Origin: Marivita cryptomonadis | Lineage (GTDB): Bacteria > Pseudomonadota > Alphaproteobacteria > Rhodobacterales > Rhodobacteraceae | Reading direction: 5' to 3' | DNA: 64,000 nt | Assembly: GCF_002115725.1 (NCBI RefSeq) | Contig: NZ_JFKD01000002.1 | Location: 186,001 to 250,000, forward strand | In this document: piece by piece, positions 48,307 through 57,530 of the stretch | Numbering within the stretch: the first letter of the stretch is position 1 | How the letters are laid out: each line of letters begins with the position of its first letter | Position numbers and translations under genes: made by a program | The notes under the pieces: model-generated | Told to the model about the DNA's origin: nothing | Databases searched by the model: none | Seen by the model: the letters and a program-made list of their open reading frames with translations, nothing else

Positions 48307-48327
48307 TGACAGGGGAGGGATCGCAAT

Positions 48328-48867
48328 ATGCAAATTAAGCTCAATCAGATGGGTCGGACGGATCAGATTGCCCAATTGTTCAAAGACGCCTTCACTGCGT
48401 CCGAGGGTGTAGAAGAGGGGGCATTGATCCACGATCTTGCGCGCGATCTGCTGACCTCGACACAGGATGAGGATATCCGGGTCTTTGTGTCCGAAGACGG
48501 TGGAACGCTCTGCGGCTGTGCGATCTTCACGCGACTGCGGTTTGCTGGTGACGCGCGCAGCGCGTTTCTACTGTCACCAATGGCGGTGGCCACTTCGCGC
48601 CAATCCCAAGGTGTGGGTCAAAAACTTTTAACTTATGCACTGGACGCCTTGAAAGCCGAAGGTGTCGATATCGCTGTGACCTATGGGGATCCGAATTTCT
48701 ACGGCCGCGTTGGGTTCGAACCCGTAAGCACTGACACTGTGCCGTCACCTCAGCCCTTGAATATGCCTGAAGGCTGGATCGCCCAATCCCTGTCCGATGC
48801 ACCGCTGACCCCATTGGTCGGGCCGTCGGTCTGCGTGCCGGGATTGAACCGTCCGGATATCTGGTAA
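48328..48867 (+). CDS. GNAT family N-acetyltransferase (YhbS type)
   Basis: A 179-residue GNAT protein. The acetyl-CoA loop is AVATSRQSQGVGQKLLTYALDALKAEGVD (Q/R-x-x-G-x-G variant QSQGVG), and YGDPNFYGRVGFEPV is the family-specific end of the fold. The ribosome site is GGGAGGG. Substrate unknown. Confidence 0.88.
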   Translation: MQIKLNQMGRTDQIAQLFKDAFTASEGVEEGALIHDLARDLLTSTQDEDIRVFVSEDGGTLCGCAIFTRLRFAGDARSAFLLSPMAVATSRQSQGVGQKLLTYALDALKAEGVDIAVTYGDPNFYGRVGFEPVSTDTVPSPQPLNMPEGWIAQSLSDAPLTPLVGPSVCVPGLNRPDIW

Positions 48868-48882
48868 ACACACGACAAGCAA

Positions 48883-48905
48883 AAGGGGCGGTCAAGCCGC
48901 CCCTT
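48883..48905. terminator. Bidirectional hairpin between the GNAT and gcrA genes
   Basis: AAGGGGCGG and CCGCCCCTT pair perfectly around a six-base loop. It is flanked by AAAA on the left, a T-run for gcrA on the minus strand. Confidence 0.82.
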
Positions 48906-48925
48906 CTGTCAGAAAGCCTTGGGCC

Positions 48926-49510
48926 TCAGCGACGGCGGTCGCGGCGCGAGCTCATCGGCTGGAACGCCACCCCGACATGCGCCTCGCAATAGGGTTTGCC
49001 CTGTTGCACAGGCAGTCCGCAGAACCAGAAATTCGGCGTCGCCGGATCACCGACGGGCCATTTGCAGGTTTTCTCTGTCAGCTCCATCAGCGTCAGCTTC
49101 TTGGCCTTCTTCTCGATCGCGTTCACCTTGGCCAGAGCCTCGGGGCTGATCTCGTTGGCCGAGGGCTGCGGCGGCAAGGGCTGACCGGCAGGAATGATCT
49201 GGCGGCGCGGGCTGGCCGGTGGCGTGGCCGACTTGGTCTCCATCACCACTTCGGGTTCAGCAGGCTTGGGGGCAGGCGCAGGTTTGGGAGCTGCTGCCTT
49301 GGGTTTTGGAGCCTCCGCCTTGGGTGCCGGTTTCGCTTCGGCTTTGGCAGGACCAGCGGCCCCGGCGCGGTTCGACAGGCCCAGACGATGCACTTTCCCG
49401 ATCACGGCATTGCGGGTCACGCCGCCAAGCTCCTTGGCGATCTGGCTCGCCGACTGGCCTTCGCCCCACATTTTCTTCAACAGCTCTACGCGTTCATCGG
49501 TCCAGGACAT
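48926..49510 (-). CDS. gcrA: GcrA family cell cycle regulator
   Basis: A 194-residue alphaproteobacterial regulator that binds sigma70 and methylated GANTC promoters in Caulobacter. The N-terminal DNA-binding domain is WTDERVELLKKMWGEGQSASQIAKELGGVTRNAVIGKVHRLGLS. A long Ala/Pro/Lys linker and a C-terminal sigma-binding region with KTCKWPVGDPATPNFWFCG...GKPYCEAH follow. The true start is MSWTDERV; upstream sequence is not coding. Confidence 0.95.
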   Translation of the reverse strand: MSWTDERVELLKKMWGEGQSASQIAKELGGVTRNAVIGKVHRLGLSNRAGAAGPAKAEAKPAPKAEAPKPKAAAPKPAPAPKPAEPEVVMETKSATPPASPRRQIIPAGQPLPPQPSANEISPEALAKVNAIEKKAKKLTLMELTEKTCKWPVGDPATPNFWFCGLPVQQGKPYCEAHVGVAFQPMSSRRDRRR

Positions 49511-49629
49511 CGTGCCCTCCATCAAAAAGAGCGGCCGTTTGCGTTGGCCGCCCGAAATCTCTAAGTCGCTCCTTATTCTAATCATGCGCGGGCGAGTTAC
49601 AACCCGAACTGACAGGCAAGAGGGCTCCA

Positions 49630-50439
49630 ATGCAGCAGACTGGACAGATGATCGCGAACGAACGCCGCTTTGGACGGGTGAACTGGCTTGGCCTTTACAC
49701 ATTGGGCCAGCGCGAGATCCTGCGTTTCCTCAATGTCTGGACCCAGACCTTGCTTGCTCCTTTGGTGACTGCGGGGTTGTTCATGCTGATCTTCACCATC
49801 GCCATCGGCCCCCGCCGGGGCGACGTGATGGGGGTGGATTTCACCACATTTATCGCGCCGGGCATCCTGATGATGACCGTGATCCAGAACGCCTTTGCCA
49901 ACACGTCTTCGTCGATTGTCGTGTCCAAAGTGCAGGGCAATATCGTCGACACGCTGATGCCGCCGCTGTCTGCGGGGGAGCTGGTGTTGGGGTATTTGGC
50001 CGGAGGCGTTGCGCGCGGGCTGATGGTCGCTATTGCCATTGCCGTGGCGCTTTGGGTGTTCCTTGGCATCGTACCGCAGCATCCGATTGCCGCGTTGTTC
50101 TTTGTTATCGTCGGTGCGGGGCTGTTGTCGGGCATTGGCATGGTCGCGGGCATCTATGCGGAAAAGTTCGACCAGATGGCAGCGATCACCAATTTCGTCG
50201 TGACCCCGCTCGCCTTCTTGTCGGGCACCTTCTACTCAGTCGAGGCTCTTCCGCCCGTGATGTATGACATCACCCATGCAAACCCGATCTTCTATCTGAT
50301 CGACGGGGTACGCTGGGGTATGATTGGGGTCTCGGACAGCAGCCCCGTTCTGGGTGCGGTGATTGCTGTCGCGAGTACGGTCGCAATCAATCTGCTTGCG
50401 TGGGTATTTTTCCGACGGGGCTACCGGCTGAAGGCCTGA
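49630..50439 (+). CDS. ABC-2 family transporter permease
   Basis: A 269-residue membrane protein with about six spans: LYTLGQREILRFLNVWTQTLLAPLVTAGLF and the ABC-2 signature ITNFVVTPLAFLSGTFYSVEALP, as in the NodJ/YadH export permeases. No ATPase gene is adjacent in the window, so its partner must be elsewhere. Its tail overlaps the convergent EamA gene by 53 bases. Substrate unknown. Confidence 0.88.
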   Translation: MQQTGQMIANERRFGRVNWLGLYTLGQREILRFLNVWTQTLLAPLVTAGLFMLIFTIAIGPRRGDVMGVDFTTFIAPGILMMTVIQNAFANTSSSIVVSKVQGNIVDTLMPPLSAGELVLGYLAGGVARGLMVAIAIAVALWVFLGIVPQHPIAALFFVIVGAGLLSGIGMVAGIYAEKFDQMAAITNFVVTPLAFLSGTFYSVEALPPVMYDITHANPIFYLIDGVRWGMIGVSDSSPVLGAVIAVASTVAINLLAWVFFRRGYRLKA

Positions 50440-51310
50440 CCCGGCCTTCCCGCCAAACCAAAAGACCTGCGCCGCACAGGATGATCATCGTCCCGATCAC
50501 CGACACCGCATCGGGACGGACACCGAAGACCAGAAAATCGTAGAACGCAGCAAAGACCAGCGTGGCATAAAAGAACGGCCCCACAAAGCTTGCGTCGGCC
50601 CGTGCGATTGCATTGATGAAGCAGGTCTGCGCCGCCGCCATCAAGAACCCGATCCCCGCCAGCGCCATCCATTGCTGTGACGTCGGTGCGATCCACACCC
50701 AGATGGCCGCAGCAGAGGCGATGCCAACGCCGATCACATTATTGATCAGCAGAATTTGCAGCGGCCCCTCGCGCCCGGTCAGCCGCTTGATCACGATCAC
50801 CTCGAACCCCAGCGACAAAGCCGCGCCAACCGCCAAAAGCGCGGCAGGTTGAAACGCGTCAGGCGTCGGGCGCAGCAGAATCATTGCGCCGATCAACGCA
50901 ATTGCCGCCGCGCTCAGACGGACGGGTCCGACCCGTTCTCCCAAAAGCGGAATTGCCAGCAACATCCCGATCACCGGGTTCAGGAAGCTGATCGCGGTGG
51001 CGTCCGACAATGGGATAAATGCCGCCGCCGCAAACATAAGCGTCACGCCACCCCAGCCGAATGCCACCCGTAGCGTGTGCGTCGGCCACGCAATCGGTGT
51101 GAACCGCAACCGCATCAGCGTGGCGGCGACAGCAAAGGCCAGAAAGGCAAAAATGAAGCGCCCCTGACTGATCTGCAACGGGTTCAAGGGCGGCCCCAGC
51201 GCGTCTGTCCCCAGCATCTTGGCCAATAGCGTGGCGCCTGCGACGAAAGCCGAGGCCAGCAGCGTCAACAGCGCAGCAACAAGCGGATTCTGGGCTTTGG
51301 GTACGAACAT
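50387..51310 (-). CDS. EamA/DMT family transporter
   Basis: A 307-residue protein with ten spans in two EamA repeats. AAAAFIPLSDATAISFLNPVIGMLLAIPLLGERV ends the first repeat and FFYATLVFAAFYDFLVFGVRPDAVSVIGTMIILCGAGLL ends the second. A probable exporter of unknown substrate, the third EamA protein in this window. It is followed in the minus direction by the ABC-2 gene's antisense end. Confidence 0.87.
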   Translation of the reverse strand: MFVPKAQNPLVAALLTLLASAFVAGATLLAKMLGTDALGPPLNPLQISQGRFIFAFLAFAVAATLMRLRFTPIAWPTHTLRVAFGWGGVTLMFAAAAFIPLSDATAISFLNPVIGMLLAIPLLGERVGPVRLSAAAIALIGAMILLRPTPDAFQPAALLAVGAALSLGFEVIVIKRLTGREGPLQILLINNVIGVGIASAAAIWVWIAPTSQQWMALAGIGFLMAAAQTCFINAIARADASFVGPFFYATLVFAAFYDFLVFGVRPDAVSVIGTMIILCGAGLLVWREGRVRPSAGSPVGKIPTQAD

Positions 51311-51345
51311 GGCTCAGCCATGATCAGCTTTTCAGACGATGGCAA

Positions 51346-52041
51346 TCACTGGTTGCGTATCGGTACAATCTGCTGAACGATCCCGACAAGGATCAGGTAA
51401 AGCGAGGTGGCGATCAGCCCCCAATGCGCCCAGCTTTCGGGGTGAAAATCGACCCAAGCTGCCCAGCCCGCAAAGAAGGTCCAGGCAAGCGCAATCGGCA
51501 ATGACACGTTGCGCCAGCGCATCGTGCGCACCGGGTGAATGAACTTGAGCGGCAGGAACATAGCCACGGCCAGAAGTGCCACCATACTCAACGAGACCCA
51601 GAAGTTTGGCTCGATGGCGAAGAGCACCAGCACCAGCATATTCCAACAGCCCGGAAAGCCCTGGAACGAATTGTCCGAGGTCTTCATCCGGCTGTCCGCG
51701 AAATACATTGCCGAGGCAAACGTGATCACGATGATCGCAAACCAGCCCGTCCAGCCCGGCAGAAGACCTGATTGGAACAGTGCGAAGGCAGGAATAAAAA
51801 CGTAAGTCAGGTAGTCGATGATAAGGTCAAGCAGTACCCCGTCAAAGCGCGGTGCGTTGGTCTTCACATCGTATTTCCGCGCCAACGGGCCATCGATGCC
51901 GTCCACCGCAAAGGCCACCACCAGCCACAGGAACATGATCGACCACTTCTCCTGAGCGGCTGCCAGCAGTGCCAGCATGGCAAAGACGGCTCCAGTGGCG
52001 GTCAGCAGGTGGACGCACAACGCGCGAGATTGATCAGTCAT
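51346..52041 (-). CDS. pcs: Phosphatidylcholine synthase
   Basis: A 231-residue CDP-alcohol phosphotransferase that condenses choline with CDP-diacylglycerol. The Pcs form of the motif is DGIDGPLARKYDV, then FDGVLLDLIIDYLTYVFIP, with all four motif aspartates. There are about eight membrane spans. This one-step route to phosphatidylcholine is typical of host-associated and marine alphaproteobacteria. Confidence 0.94.
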   Translation of the reverse strand: MTDQSRALCVHLLTATGAVFAMLALLAAAQEKWSIMFLWLVVAFAVDGIDGPLARKYDVKTNAPRFDGVLLDLIIDYLTYVFIPAFALFQSGLLPGWTGWFAIIVITFASAMYFADSRMKTSDNSFQGFPGCWNMLVLVLFAIEPNFWVSLSMVALLAVAMFLPLKFIHPVRTMRWRNVSLPIALAWTFFAGWAAWVDFHPESWAHWGLIATSLYLILVGIVQQIVPIRNQ

Positions 52042-52164
52042 TCCGAGGTTTTGGCCGAATTGTCGAAGCGGTGCAATTGGGGGTGCGCATTTTCCCGCTA
52101 TTGTGAGTTTTCCCGATGCGTCAACGCATCGGTAGGCTGCGTGGACGCAAACGCGCCCGTCCCA

Positions 52165-53418
52165 TTACGCAACGAGCTGATGCCCGTCCCGCCCGGTGAT
52201 CGTCACGCGGACAATCTGTCCCACGGGTTGTTCTGCCGCAAACCTGACTTCGGTAAACTGTTCTGTCCTGCCCATGTCTGGCGCTTCCATCAGCACGCTG
52301 TGCATCACTCCCTGCTGCGCCGCCAGATGGCGTGACACTGCAACCTCGCCCGCGGCCCGCAATCGCGCGGCCCGGTCCTTGATCGCGCGCCCGTCCACCT
52401 GCGGCATCCGCGCGGCGGGGGTGCCTTCGCGAGGCGAATAGGGGAAGACGTGCAGCCAAGTCAGATTGCATTCTTCGACCAGCTTCAGCGAGTTTTCGAA
52501 ATGCGCCTCGGTCTCGGTCGGGAACCCGGCGATGATATCCGCACCAAAGGTCATGTCAGGCCGCAGTTTCTGTGCCGCCTCCGCAAAACGGATCGCGTCG
52601 TCGCGCAAGTGCCGCCGTTTCATCCGCTTCAGGATGAGGTCGTCGCCATGTTGTAAACTCAAATGCAGATGCGGCATCAGGCGCGGCTCGGTCGCAATCG
52701 CCTGCATCAGGTTCTCGTCCACCTCGATGCTGTCGATGGAACTGATCCGCAGACGCGGCAGGTCGGGCACCAGCTTGAGGATGCGCATCACGAGATCGCC
52801 GAGCTTCGGTTGCGCGGGCAGGTCTGCCCCCCAAGAGGTCAGGTCAACCCCGGTCAGCACCACCTCATTGAAGCCCTTGTCGACCAGCCGCTTGATCTGA
52901 TCGATGATCACTCCGGCGGGCACGGACCGCGAATTGCCCCGACCGTAGGGAATGATGCAAAACGTGCAGCGGTGGTCGCAGCCGTTCTGGACCTGCACAT
53001 AAGCGCGGGACCGCGTGCCGAATCCGTCGATCAGATGCTGCGCGGTTTCGGTCACGGACATGATGTCATTGACCTGCACCGCCTCAGTCTCACCGATGAA
53101 GTCCGCCGCCAAACCTTTCCAAGTATCGGGCGTCATCTTCTCGGTGTTGCCGATCACGGCATCAACTTCAGCCATCTTGGCAAAGGTCTCTGGTTCGGTC
53201 TGCGCCGCGCAGCCGGTCACGATCAGCTTGGCGTTCGGATTGTCCCGGCGCAGCTTGCGAATCTCCTGCCGCGCCTTGCGCACCGCCTCGGCGGTGACGG
53301 CGCAGGTGTTGACCACAACGGCGTTCTCAAGCCCCGCCTGTGCAGCAAGGTCTTTCATTGCCTCGGTCTCATAAGCGTTCAGGCGGCAGCCCAGCGTTGT
53401 GAACTTGGGCGGGGTCAC
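52165..53418 (-). CDS. mtaB: tRNA t6A37 methylthiotransferase MtaB
   Basis: A 417-residue radical-SAM enzyme that converts t6A37 of tRNA to ms2t6A. The MTTase domain has [12 protein letters not shown] and [11 protein letters not shown], and the cluster is CDHRCTFC near residue 150. TRAM domain at the end. It starts at GTG overlapping the dapF stop by four bases. Confidence 0.94.
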   Translation of the reverse strand: MTPPKFTTLGCRLNAYETEAMKDLAAQAGLENAVVVNTCAVTAEAVRKARQEIRKLRRDNPNAKLIVTGCAAQTEPETFAKMAEVDAVIGNTEKMTPDTWKGLAADFIGETEAVQVNDIMSVTETAQHLIDGFGTRSRAYVQVQNGCDHRCTFCIIPYGRGNSRSVPAGVIIDQIKRLVDKGFNEVVLTGVDLTSWGADLPAQPKLGDLVMRILKLVPDLPRLRISSIDSIEVDENLMQAIATEPRLMPHLHLSLQHGDDLILKRMKRRHLRDDAIRFAEAAQKLRPDMTFGADIIAGFPTETEAHFENSLKLVEECNLTWLHVFPYSPREGTPAARMPQVDGRAIKDRAARLRAAGEVAVSRHLAAQQGVMHSVLMEAPDMGRTEQFTEVRFAAEQPVGQIVRVTITGRDGHQLVA

Positions 53419-54254
53419 GACACCGCCTCCAGCCAGTCCACCGAGAAGGTGCCAGAGAACACATGCGCGGTCGGCCCGGTCATCCAGACGCCATCCTCGC
53501 GCCAGTCGATCTCGATCCGCCCGCCATCAAGGTCGATACTCACTCGACGCCCGGTCAATCCGCGCCGCGACGCTGCAACTGCCGTGGCACAGGACGACGA
53601 CCCGGAGGCCAACGTGACGCCAACCCCACGCTCCCACACCCGCATCCGCAGATGGTCGGGGCCGATGACGCTGGCAAACTGCACATTGGTGCGCTGCGGA
53701 TAGAGCGGGTGATGTTCGATCTCGGAACCCCGCGCCTCAAGGTCCACCGATTCGGCGTTCTCGACAAAGAAGGTGCAATGCGGGTTGCCCATCCCTGTCG
53801 CCGTGGGCGCGCCGTCTATGGGCAACTCCAATGTGTCCATGTCATGCGCCAACGGAACCTCGTCCCAGCGCAACTGAGGCTGCCCCATATTCACTGACGT
53901 GAGCCCGTCACCGGCATCGCGCGCCAGCAAGCGACCACGCTCTGTGGTCAACACCACCTCGGGTCGTCCTGCTTCGGCCATCAAATGCCGCGCAATGCAT
54001 CGCGTTGCATTGCCACAGGCGCCAGCCGTCGATCCATCCGAATTGTAGAAGATCAATCGCGCATCGGCATCACCGTCGCCAGTTTCGATCACCGCAAGCT
54101 GGTCGAATCCCACACCGCGATGACGGTCCCCGATTGCCTGCGCGAGCGCTGCCGTCATGCCAACAGGGCGCGCACGCGCATCCAGCACGACAAAATCATT
54201 GCCGAGTCCGTGCATCTTCATGAAAGCGATATCGCGCGTTGCATGGGTCATCAT
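53415..54254 (-). CDS. dapF: Diaminopimelate epimerase
   Basis: Converts LL- to meso-diaminopimelate for lysine and peptidoglycan. The 279-residue protein has [15 protein letters not shown], the first catalytic Cys in GACGNATRC near residue 85 and the second in [11 protein letters not shown]. Two adjacent ATGs can start it (54254 or 54251). It is coupled to mtaB. Confidence 0.95.
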   Translation of the reverse strand: MMTHATRDIAFMKMHGLGNDFVVLDARARPVGMTAALAQAIGDRHRGVGFDQLAVIETGDGDADARLIFYNSDGSTAGACGNATRCIARHLMAEAGRPEVVLTTERGRLLARDAGDGLTSVNMGQPQLRWDEVPLAHDMDTLELPIDGAPTATGMGNPHCTFFVENAESVDLEARGSEIEHHPLYPQRTNVQFASVIGPDHLRMRVWERGVGVTLASGSSSCATAVAASRRGLTGRRVSIDLDGGRIEIDWREDGVWMTGPTAHVFSGTFSVDWLEAVS

Positions 54255-54354
54255 GGCCGCGTATATACGCCTGTCATGGACATCTTTCCAGCCCACCGCA
54301 CCGCGCCCATTTCGGCAAACTGTGAGATTGGTTTGAATTCTGCCGTTTTGGGGG

Positions 54355-54383
54355 TTGACCACCCCGGTGCGTCTTTCTAGACA
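54355..54383 (+). promoter_or_regulatory. Promoter of tRNA-Lys
   Basis: TTGACC (54355-54360), 17 bases, TAGACA (54378-54383), ending ten bases before the mature tRNA 5' end. Position and spacing fit a vegetative promoter with a very short leader. Confidence 0.75.
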
Positions 54384-54393
54384 GCGCGCCAGT

Positions 54394-54469
54394 GGGCCGT
54401 TAGCTCAGTTGGTAGAGCAACTGACTTTTAATCAGTGGGTCGCAGGTTCGAATCCTGCACGGCTCACCA
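54394..54469 (+). tRNA. tRNA-Lys (anticodon TTT)
   Basis: A 76-base cloverleaf with encoded CCA. The acceptor GGGCCGT pairs with ACGGCTC (one G-U), the D-loop is AGCTCAGTTGGTAGAGC, the anticodon stem ACTGA/TCAGT holds loop CTTTTAA (anticodon TTT), and the T arm GCAGG-TTCGAAT-CCTGC is intact. The integrase gene ends five bases downstream, so the 3' part of this gene is the likely attachment site of the island. Confidence 0.97.
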
Positions 54470-54473
54470 CTGA

Positions 54474-55592
54474 TCATAAAGTTTCCTTTCCCTGCTTGGG
54501 GTTGGTGTCAGAATTGACGAACCTCTTGGGAAGGTTCGCCAAATTGCGCTCGCCATTGGGGCGGGCGACGAGTTTCTCAATCGCGGAATCGGCCATGCCT
54601 TCGCGTCCAGCGGCCTCGGTGTAGCGCTGGACCAGTGCCAGTGTTTTATGTCCTGTGACTGCGCCGATCTCGTGCGCGGTTGCCCCAGCCTCGGCCAGAC
54701 GGCGCGCGCAGGCCTTGCGCAGGCCATGGGCAGAGCACTGGGGCAGTTTCGCGTCTTCGGTCCAACGCTGCATGAGATTGCCCAGCCCACCGGCAGAGCG
54801 CATGGTGCCTTTCTGGGTGGCCAGGAAGGGACGGTCATTCGGCAACCTGTCCAGCACCTCAGCCAAGTCTGGGTGGATCGGCACGGACACCAGAACACCG
54901 CCAGACCGTTGCGTTTTCTGCCGCCGATACTCGATCTTGCCGTTGCGGACGTTCTTCGGCCCCAGCTTCACCGCATCGACCCGCGCCGCACCGGTGTAAA
55001 GCATCAGCGTCACTGCCGTATGCGCCAGCGTGCCGGGCTTATGGGCCTTGAAGAATTGCGCCAGCTCGTCCTCGTCCCAGGTATGGAAGCCGTCACCGCC
55101 CACACGGAACGGCTTCGTCGCCCGCGCCGGGTTGTCGCCGCGCCAGTCAAGCGTGATCGCGAAATCCATCAACTGGATCAGCCGCTTGCGCAGGTTGTTT
55201 GCTGCGGTCGGCGCCACGGCCTTATCCGCTAGGATCGTCTGCACATGCCTCCGCTGCATCAATCGCACCGGCTTGTCGCCATGCTCTTCGCGGAACTTCT
55301 CGACGATCCCCCGATAAACCTTCTGCGTGCTGGGTGCGAGATCGAGGAACTCCGGCGAGCGATACCACAGCGCGACAAGCTGGCTGACGCTGTAGGGCTT
55401 TGTTCGGTCAGCCCCGATCAGCCCGCGCGTCTTGTGCCCGTTCACCGCGTCCTCATAACGGCGAACGAAATCCTCCGACCCGTAGTCACTCCCCAACTCA
55501 GCCGAAAACCCACCCTTCCGAAACCGCCAACGCCGCTTCCCGTGCCGGTCGAAATAGGCCGTCGCGCCGGGAAACTGCTTGCGTCGTTTCAT
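54474..55592 (-). CDS. Tyrosine-type site-specific integrase
   Basis: A 372-residue phage-type integrase. The N-terminal arm-binding region is followed by a core-binding SAM-like domain (about 75-165). The catalytic domain has Arg in YTGAARVDAVKL, the HxxR box as SAHGLRKACARRL, and TGHKTLALVQRYTEA with the second His and the nucleophile Tyr. The start overlapping the upstream stop (ATGA) was preferred over an ATG four codons earlier. It ends beside tRNA-Lys, the likely target. Confidence 0.95.
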   Translation of the reverse strand: MKRRKQFPGATAYFDRHGKRRWRFRKGGFSAELGSDYGSEDFVRRYEDAVNGHKTRGLIGADRTKPYSVSQLVALWYRSPEFLDLAPSTQKVYRGIVEKFREEHGDKPVRLMQRRHVQTILADKAVAPTAANNLRKRLIQLMDFAITLDWRGDNPARATKPFRVGGDGFHTWDEDELAQFFKAHKPGTLAHTAVTLMLYTGAARVDAVKLGPKNVRNGKIEYRRQKTQRSGGVLVSVPIHPDLAEVLDRLPNDRPFLATQKGTMRSAGGLGNLMQRWTEDAKLPQCSAHGLRKACARRLAEAGATAHEIGAVTGHKTLALVQRYTEAAGREGMADSAIEKLVARPNGERNLANLPKRFVNSDTNPKQGKETL

Positions 55593-55762
55593 GGGCGATC
55601 CCATGGGTTATTGACCTCGTCGGTCTGCTTCTCGGTGCTGTAAATCACGACCTTGCCGTCTCGGCTGATCTCGGACCGTACGACCGGAATGCCCGCGTCC
55701 CTGTACGCCTTGAGGTATCGTGTCAGTTCGCTCTGCGTCAGCGTCGCGCGGGGCATGGCCAT
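55589..55762 (-). CDS. Small protein upstream of integrase, 57 residues
   Basis: Starting at MAMPRATLTQSELTRYLKAY, the protein continues with DAGIPVVRSEISRDGKVVIYSTE and an acidic tail. It overlaps the integrase start, so it is translated with it. I know similar small frames next to alphaproteobacterial phage integrases but no function. A second ATG two codons inside is possible. It may assist recombination directionality; that is only inferred from position. Confidence 0.65.
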   Translation of the reverse strand: MAMPRATLTQSELTRYLKAYRDAGIPVVRSEISRDGKVVIYSTEKQTDEVNNPWDRP

Positions 55763-55778
55763 CGGGTGTCCCTTTCCG

Positions 55779-56018
55779 TCAGAGGCTGTGGTGTTGCGGC
55801 TCGCCCAAGGGCAAGCGCGGCTGATCACCTTCGCGGCGTTTCACCTTCGTCGCGTTCTTCTGGAACCGCTCCCAACCGCTCATAGTCAGAAGCTTGGTTT
55901 TCGCGGAAATCTCGACGAACTCCAGCCGGCCATCGTTCATCAACGCGCGAACTTGCGCGGCGCTCAATCCGACCAGATCACCCAGTTCTTTCGGTGAAAG
56001 CAGTTTTTCCTGTGCCAA
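55779..56018 (-). CDS. HTH-domain protein, excisionase-like
   Basis: A 79-residue protein: LSPKELGDLVGLSAAQVRALMNDGRLEFVEI is a MerR/AlpA-type winged HTH, with a basic C-terminal tail (KNATKVKRREGDQPRLP). Its size and its place before the integrase, opposite the repressor, fit a recombination directionality factor or AlpA-like activator. Confidence 0.7.
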   Translation of the reverse strand: MAQEKLLSPKELGDLVGLSAAQVRALMNDGRLEFVEISAKTKLLTMSGWERFQKNATKVKRREGDQPRLPLGEPQHHSL

Positions 56019-56101
56019 AACCCTCTCCTTTTCATAAGGTAGCGCGAATCGGGTTGAATGCGCTCATGCGCCGTGGTCCGATAACGAAACACAACGAATA
56101 A

Positions 56102-56134
56102 CGTTCATTTGTGCGCATAGCATTCAAATGAACG
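56102..56134. promoter_or_regulatory. Operator-like inverted repeat at the XRE gene start
   Basis: CGTTCATTTG (56102-56111) and CAAATGAACG (56125-56134) are perfect complements 13 bases apart. The right arm contains the ATG (56128) of the XRE gene. It lies in the divergent promoter between the excisionase-like and repressor genes, the usual place for lysogeny-type control. Confidence 0.8.
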
Positions 56135-56583
56135 CAGCTGCAAGTGGATTGCTGTCGAAAATGGCGGATCGTCCCTATGACTACCTGAGCGCCCTCGGCG
56201 CGCGCATCGCGATTGCGCGCAACGAGTTGGGTATGTCGCAGACGAAACTGGCTGAAGCACTCGGAATCTCGCTGCGCGCCTACCAGAGCTATGAACTGGG
56301 CAAACGCTCGATCCCGGTTGAGGCGTTGGTCGAAATGCACCGGAAGTTCGAAGTGGACCTGAATTGGATTTTGTTGGGAGTTGAAGCTGTACGTATGAAA
56401 CATGATATCGCCGCCCTTGAGGAGTTCGAGGTCGCGCTGGACAGGTACCTGTCAGATAGCGGCACAAAGCTGAAGAGCGAAAAACGCGGGGCGATTGCTG
56501 CGCGCTGGTACCGGTCCTTTCTGGAAGGGAAAGAGATCGCCATGGACGACGTCCACACCTGGATCGAACTGCTGAGAGAGTAA
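56128..56583 (+). CDS. XRE family transcriptional repressor
   Basis: A 151-residue regulator with an N-terminal HTH_XRE (RIAIARNELGMSQTKLAEALGISLRAYQSYELGKRSIPVEALVEM) and a helical C-terminus. A start at 56161 (MADRPYDY) would leave the inverted repeat entirely upstream and is a real alternative. It probably represses the excisionase side of the island and itself. The next gene follows after three bases. Confidence 0.85.
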   Translation: MNAAASGLLSKMADRPYDYLSALGARIAIARNELGMSQTKLAEALGISLRAYQSYELGKRSIPVEALVEMHRKFEVDLNWILLGVEAVRMKHDIAALEEFEVALDRYLSDSGTKLKSEKRGAIAARWYRSFLEGKEIAMDDVHTWIELLRE

Positions 56584-56586
56584 CGA

Positions 56587-56886
56587 ATGAATCTGAGGCA
56601 ACCCGAGACGTGGCAGCGCCACCAACTGGCGGCAATCGAGCGGATGCAAGCCGACATAGGCCGGTACACCCGCCCAGTGATGGGCACCATGGGCACCAGC
56701 TCACTAGTTTATCTGATGACCTGGGGGCCTATGGTTGCGTTTTGGGGCGCGGACAACATGCCGTGGCTTGCCCTCACCGCAGCGGCGCTGTCTGCCTGCA
56801 CCATCATGTTGTTTGCTCCTGCCTTTGCACTGGCGATCGGAGTCGAGACTTACTTCTGCCGTCGCATACGCCAGATGGAGGCGTGA
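56587..56886 (+). CDS. Small membrane protein, 99 residues
   Basis: There are two hydrophobic segments (YLMTWGPMVAFWGA and WLALTAAALSACTIMLFAPAFALAIGV) after a charged N-terminal helix (QPETWQRHQLAAIERMQADI). I do not recognise a family. It is coupled to the XRE gene upstream (three bases) and to the kinase gene downstream (TGATG overlap), so it belongs to the repressor operon. Confidence 0.7.
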   Translation: MNLRQPETWQRHQLAAIERMQADIGRYTRPVMGTMGTSSLVYLMTWGPMVAFWGADNMPWLALTAAALSACTIMLFAPAFALAIGVETYFCRRIRQMEA

Positions 56887-57530
56887 TGGGTGATATTATT
56901 GTTGGGCTCGTAGGAGCGTCAGGAGCAGGAAAGTCAACAATAGCCAAGACTTTGGTAGAGGAGTTCAACTTCACCAAACTGCACATCGGCACACCACTAA
57001 AGGCCATGTTAATGGCTCTAGGCTTGTCTGAATATGATGTAGCAGGCCCGCCAGAGCACAGGTCAGCCCCCAACGATGTTCTTTCCGGCAAGTCTGTGCG
57101 GTTTGCATTGAGCACCTTGGGCACTGAATGGGGTCGTGAAACAATAGGTGAGAACCTTTGGTCAAAGAGTCTTGAGAGACGAATAGTCGAGCGGTTGCGT
57201 GAAAAAACTAAACCTTGCTCAATAGTTGTCGATGATCTCCGCTATCCAAGCGATTGGGATGTAATTGCTAGTTTGGGAGGCTATATCGTAACCGTGCGAC
57301 GCCCATCGGTTGAGGTGGCGAGGTCTCCGCTCGATATCTTGGCTTACAGATACGGAGTTCGGCATGTTCTGCCCAAAAGGGTGCTTTCGAAATTTCTAAC
57401 TCACGAATCTGAGTATCATTGGCGGGATGCGCCAAAGGCATTTGAGGTCAAAAACACATCGAACCCCAAGAATTCGGCGGAGGCGCTAGTTCGAGAACTG
57501 GGCCTACGTCAAGATGCGGCCTTCACCTAG
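56886..57530 (+). CDS. Phage-type deoxynucleoside monophosphate kinase-like protein
   Basis: A 214-residue P-loop kinase. Walker A is GLVGASGAGKSTIA at the N-terminus. ALSTLGTEWGRETIGENLW near residue 80 and VVDDLRYPSDWDVIASLGGYIVTVRRP near residue 118 are the pattern of phage dNMP kinases (T4 gp1 relatives), which phosphorylate normal or modified dNMPs. Here codon use becomes markedly AT-richer than in the integrase block. The stop overlaps the convergent NTPase gene's stop. Confidence 0.75.
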   Translation: MGDIIVGLVGASGAGKSTIAKTLVEEFNFTKLHIGTPLKAMLMALGLSEYDVAGPPEHRSAPNDVLSGKSVRFALSTLGTEWGRETIGENLWSKSLERRIVERLREKTKPCSIVVDDLRYPSDWDVIASLGGYIVTVRRPSVEVARSPLDILAYRYGVRHVLPKRVLSKFLTHESEYHWRDAPKAFEVKNTSNPKNSAEALVRELGLRQDAAFT

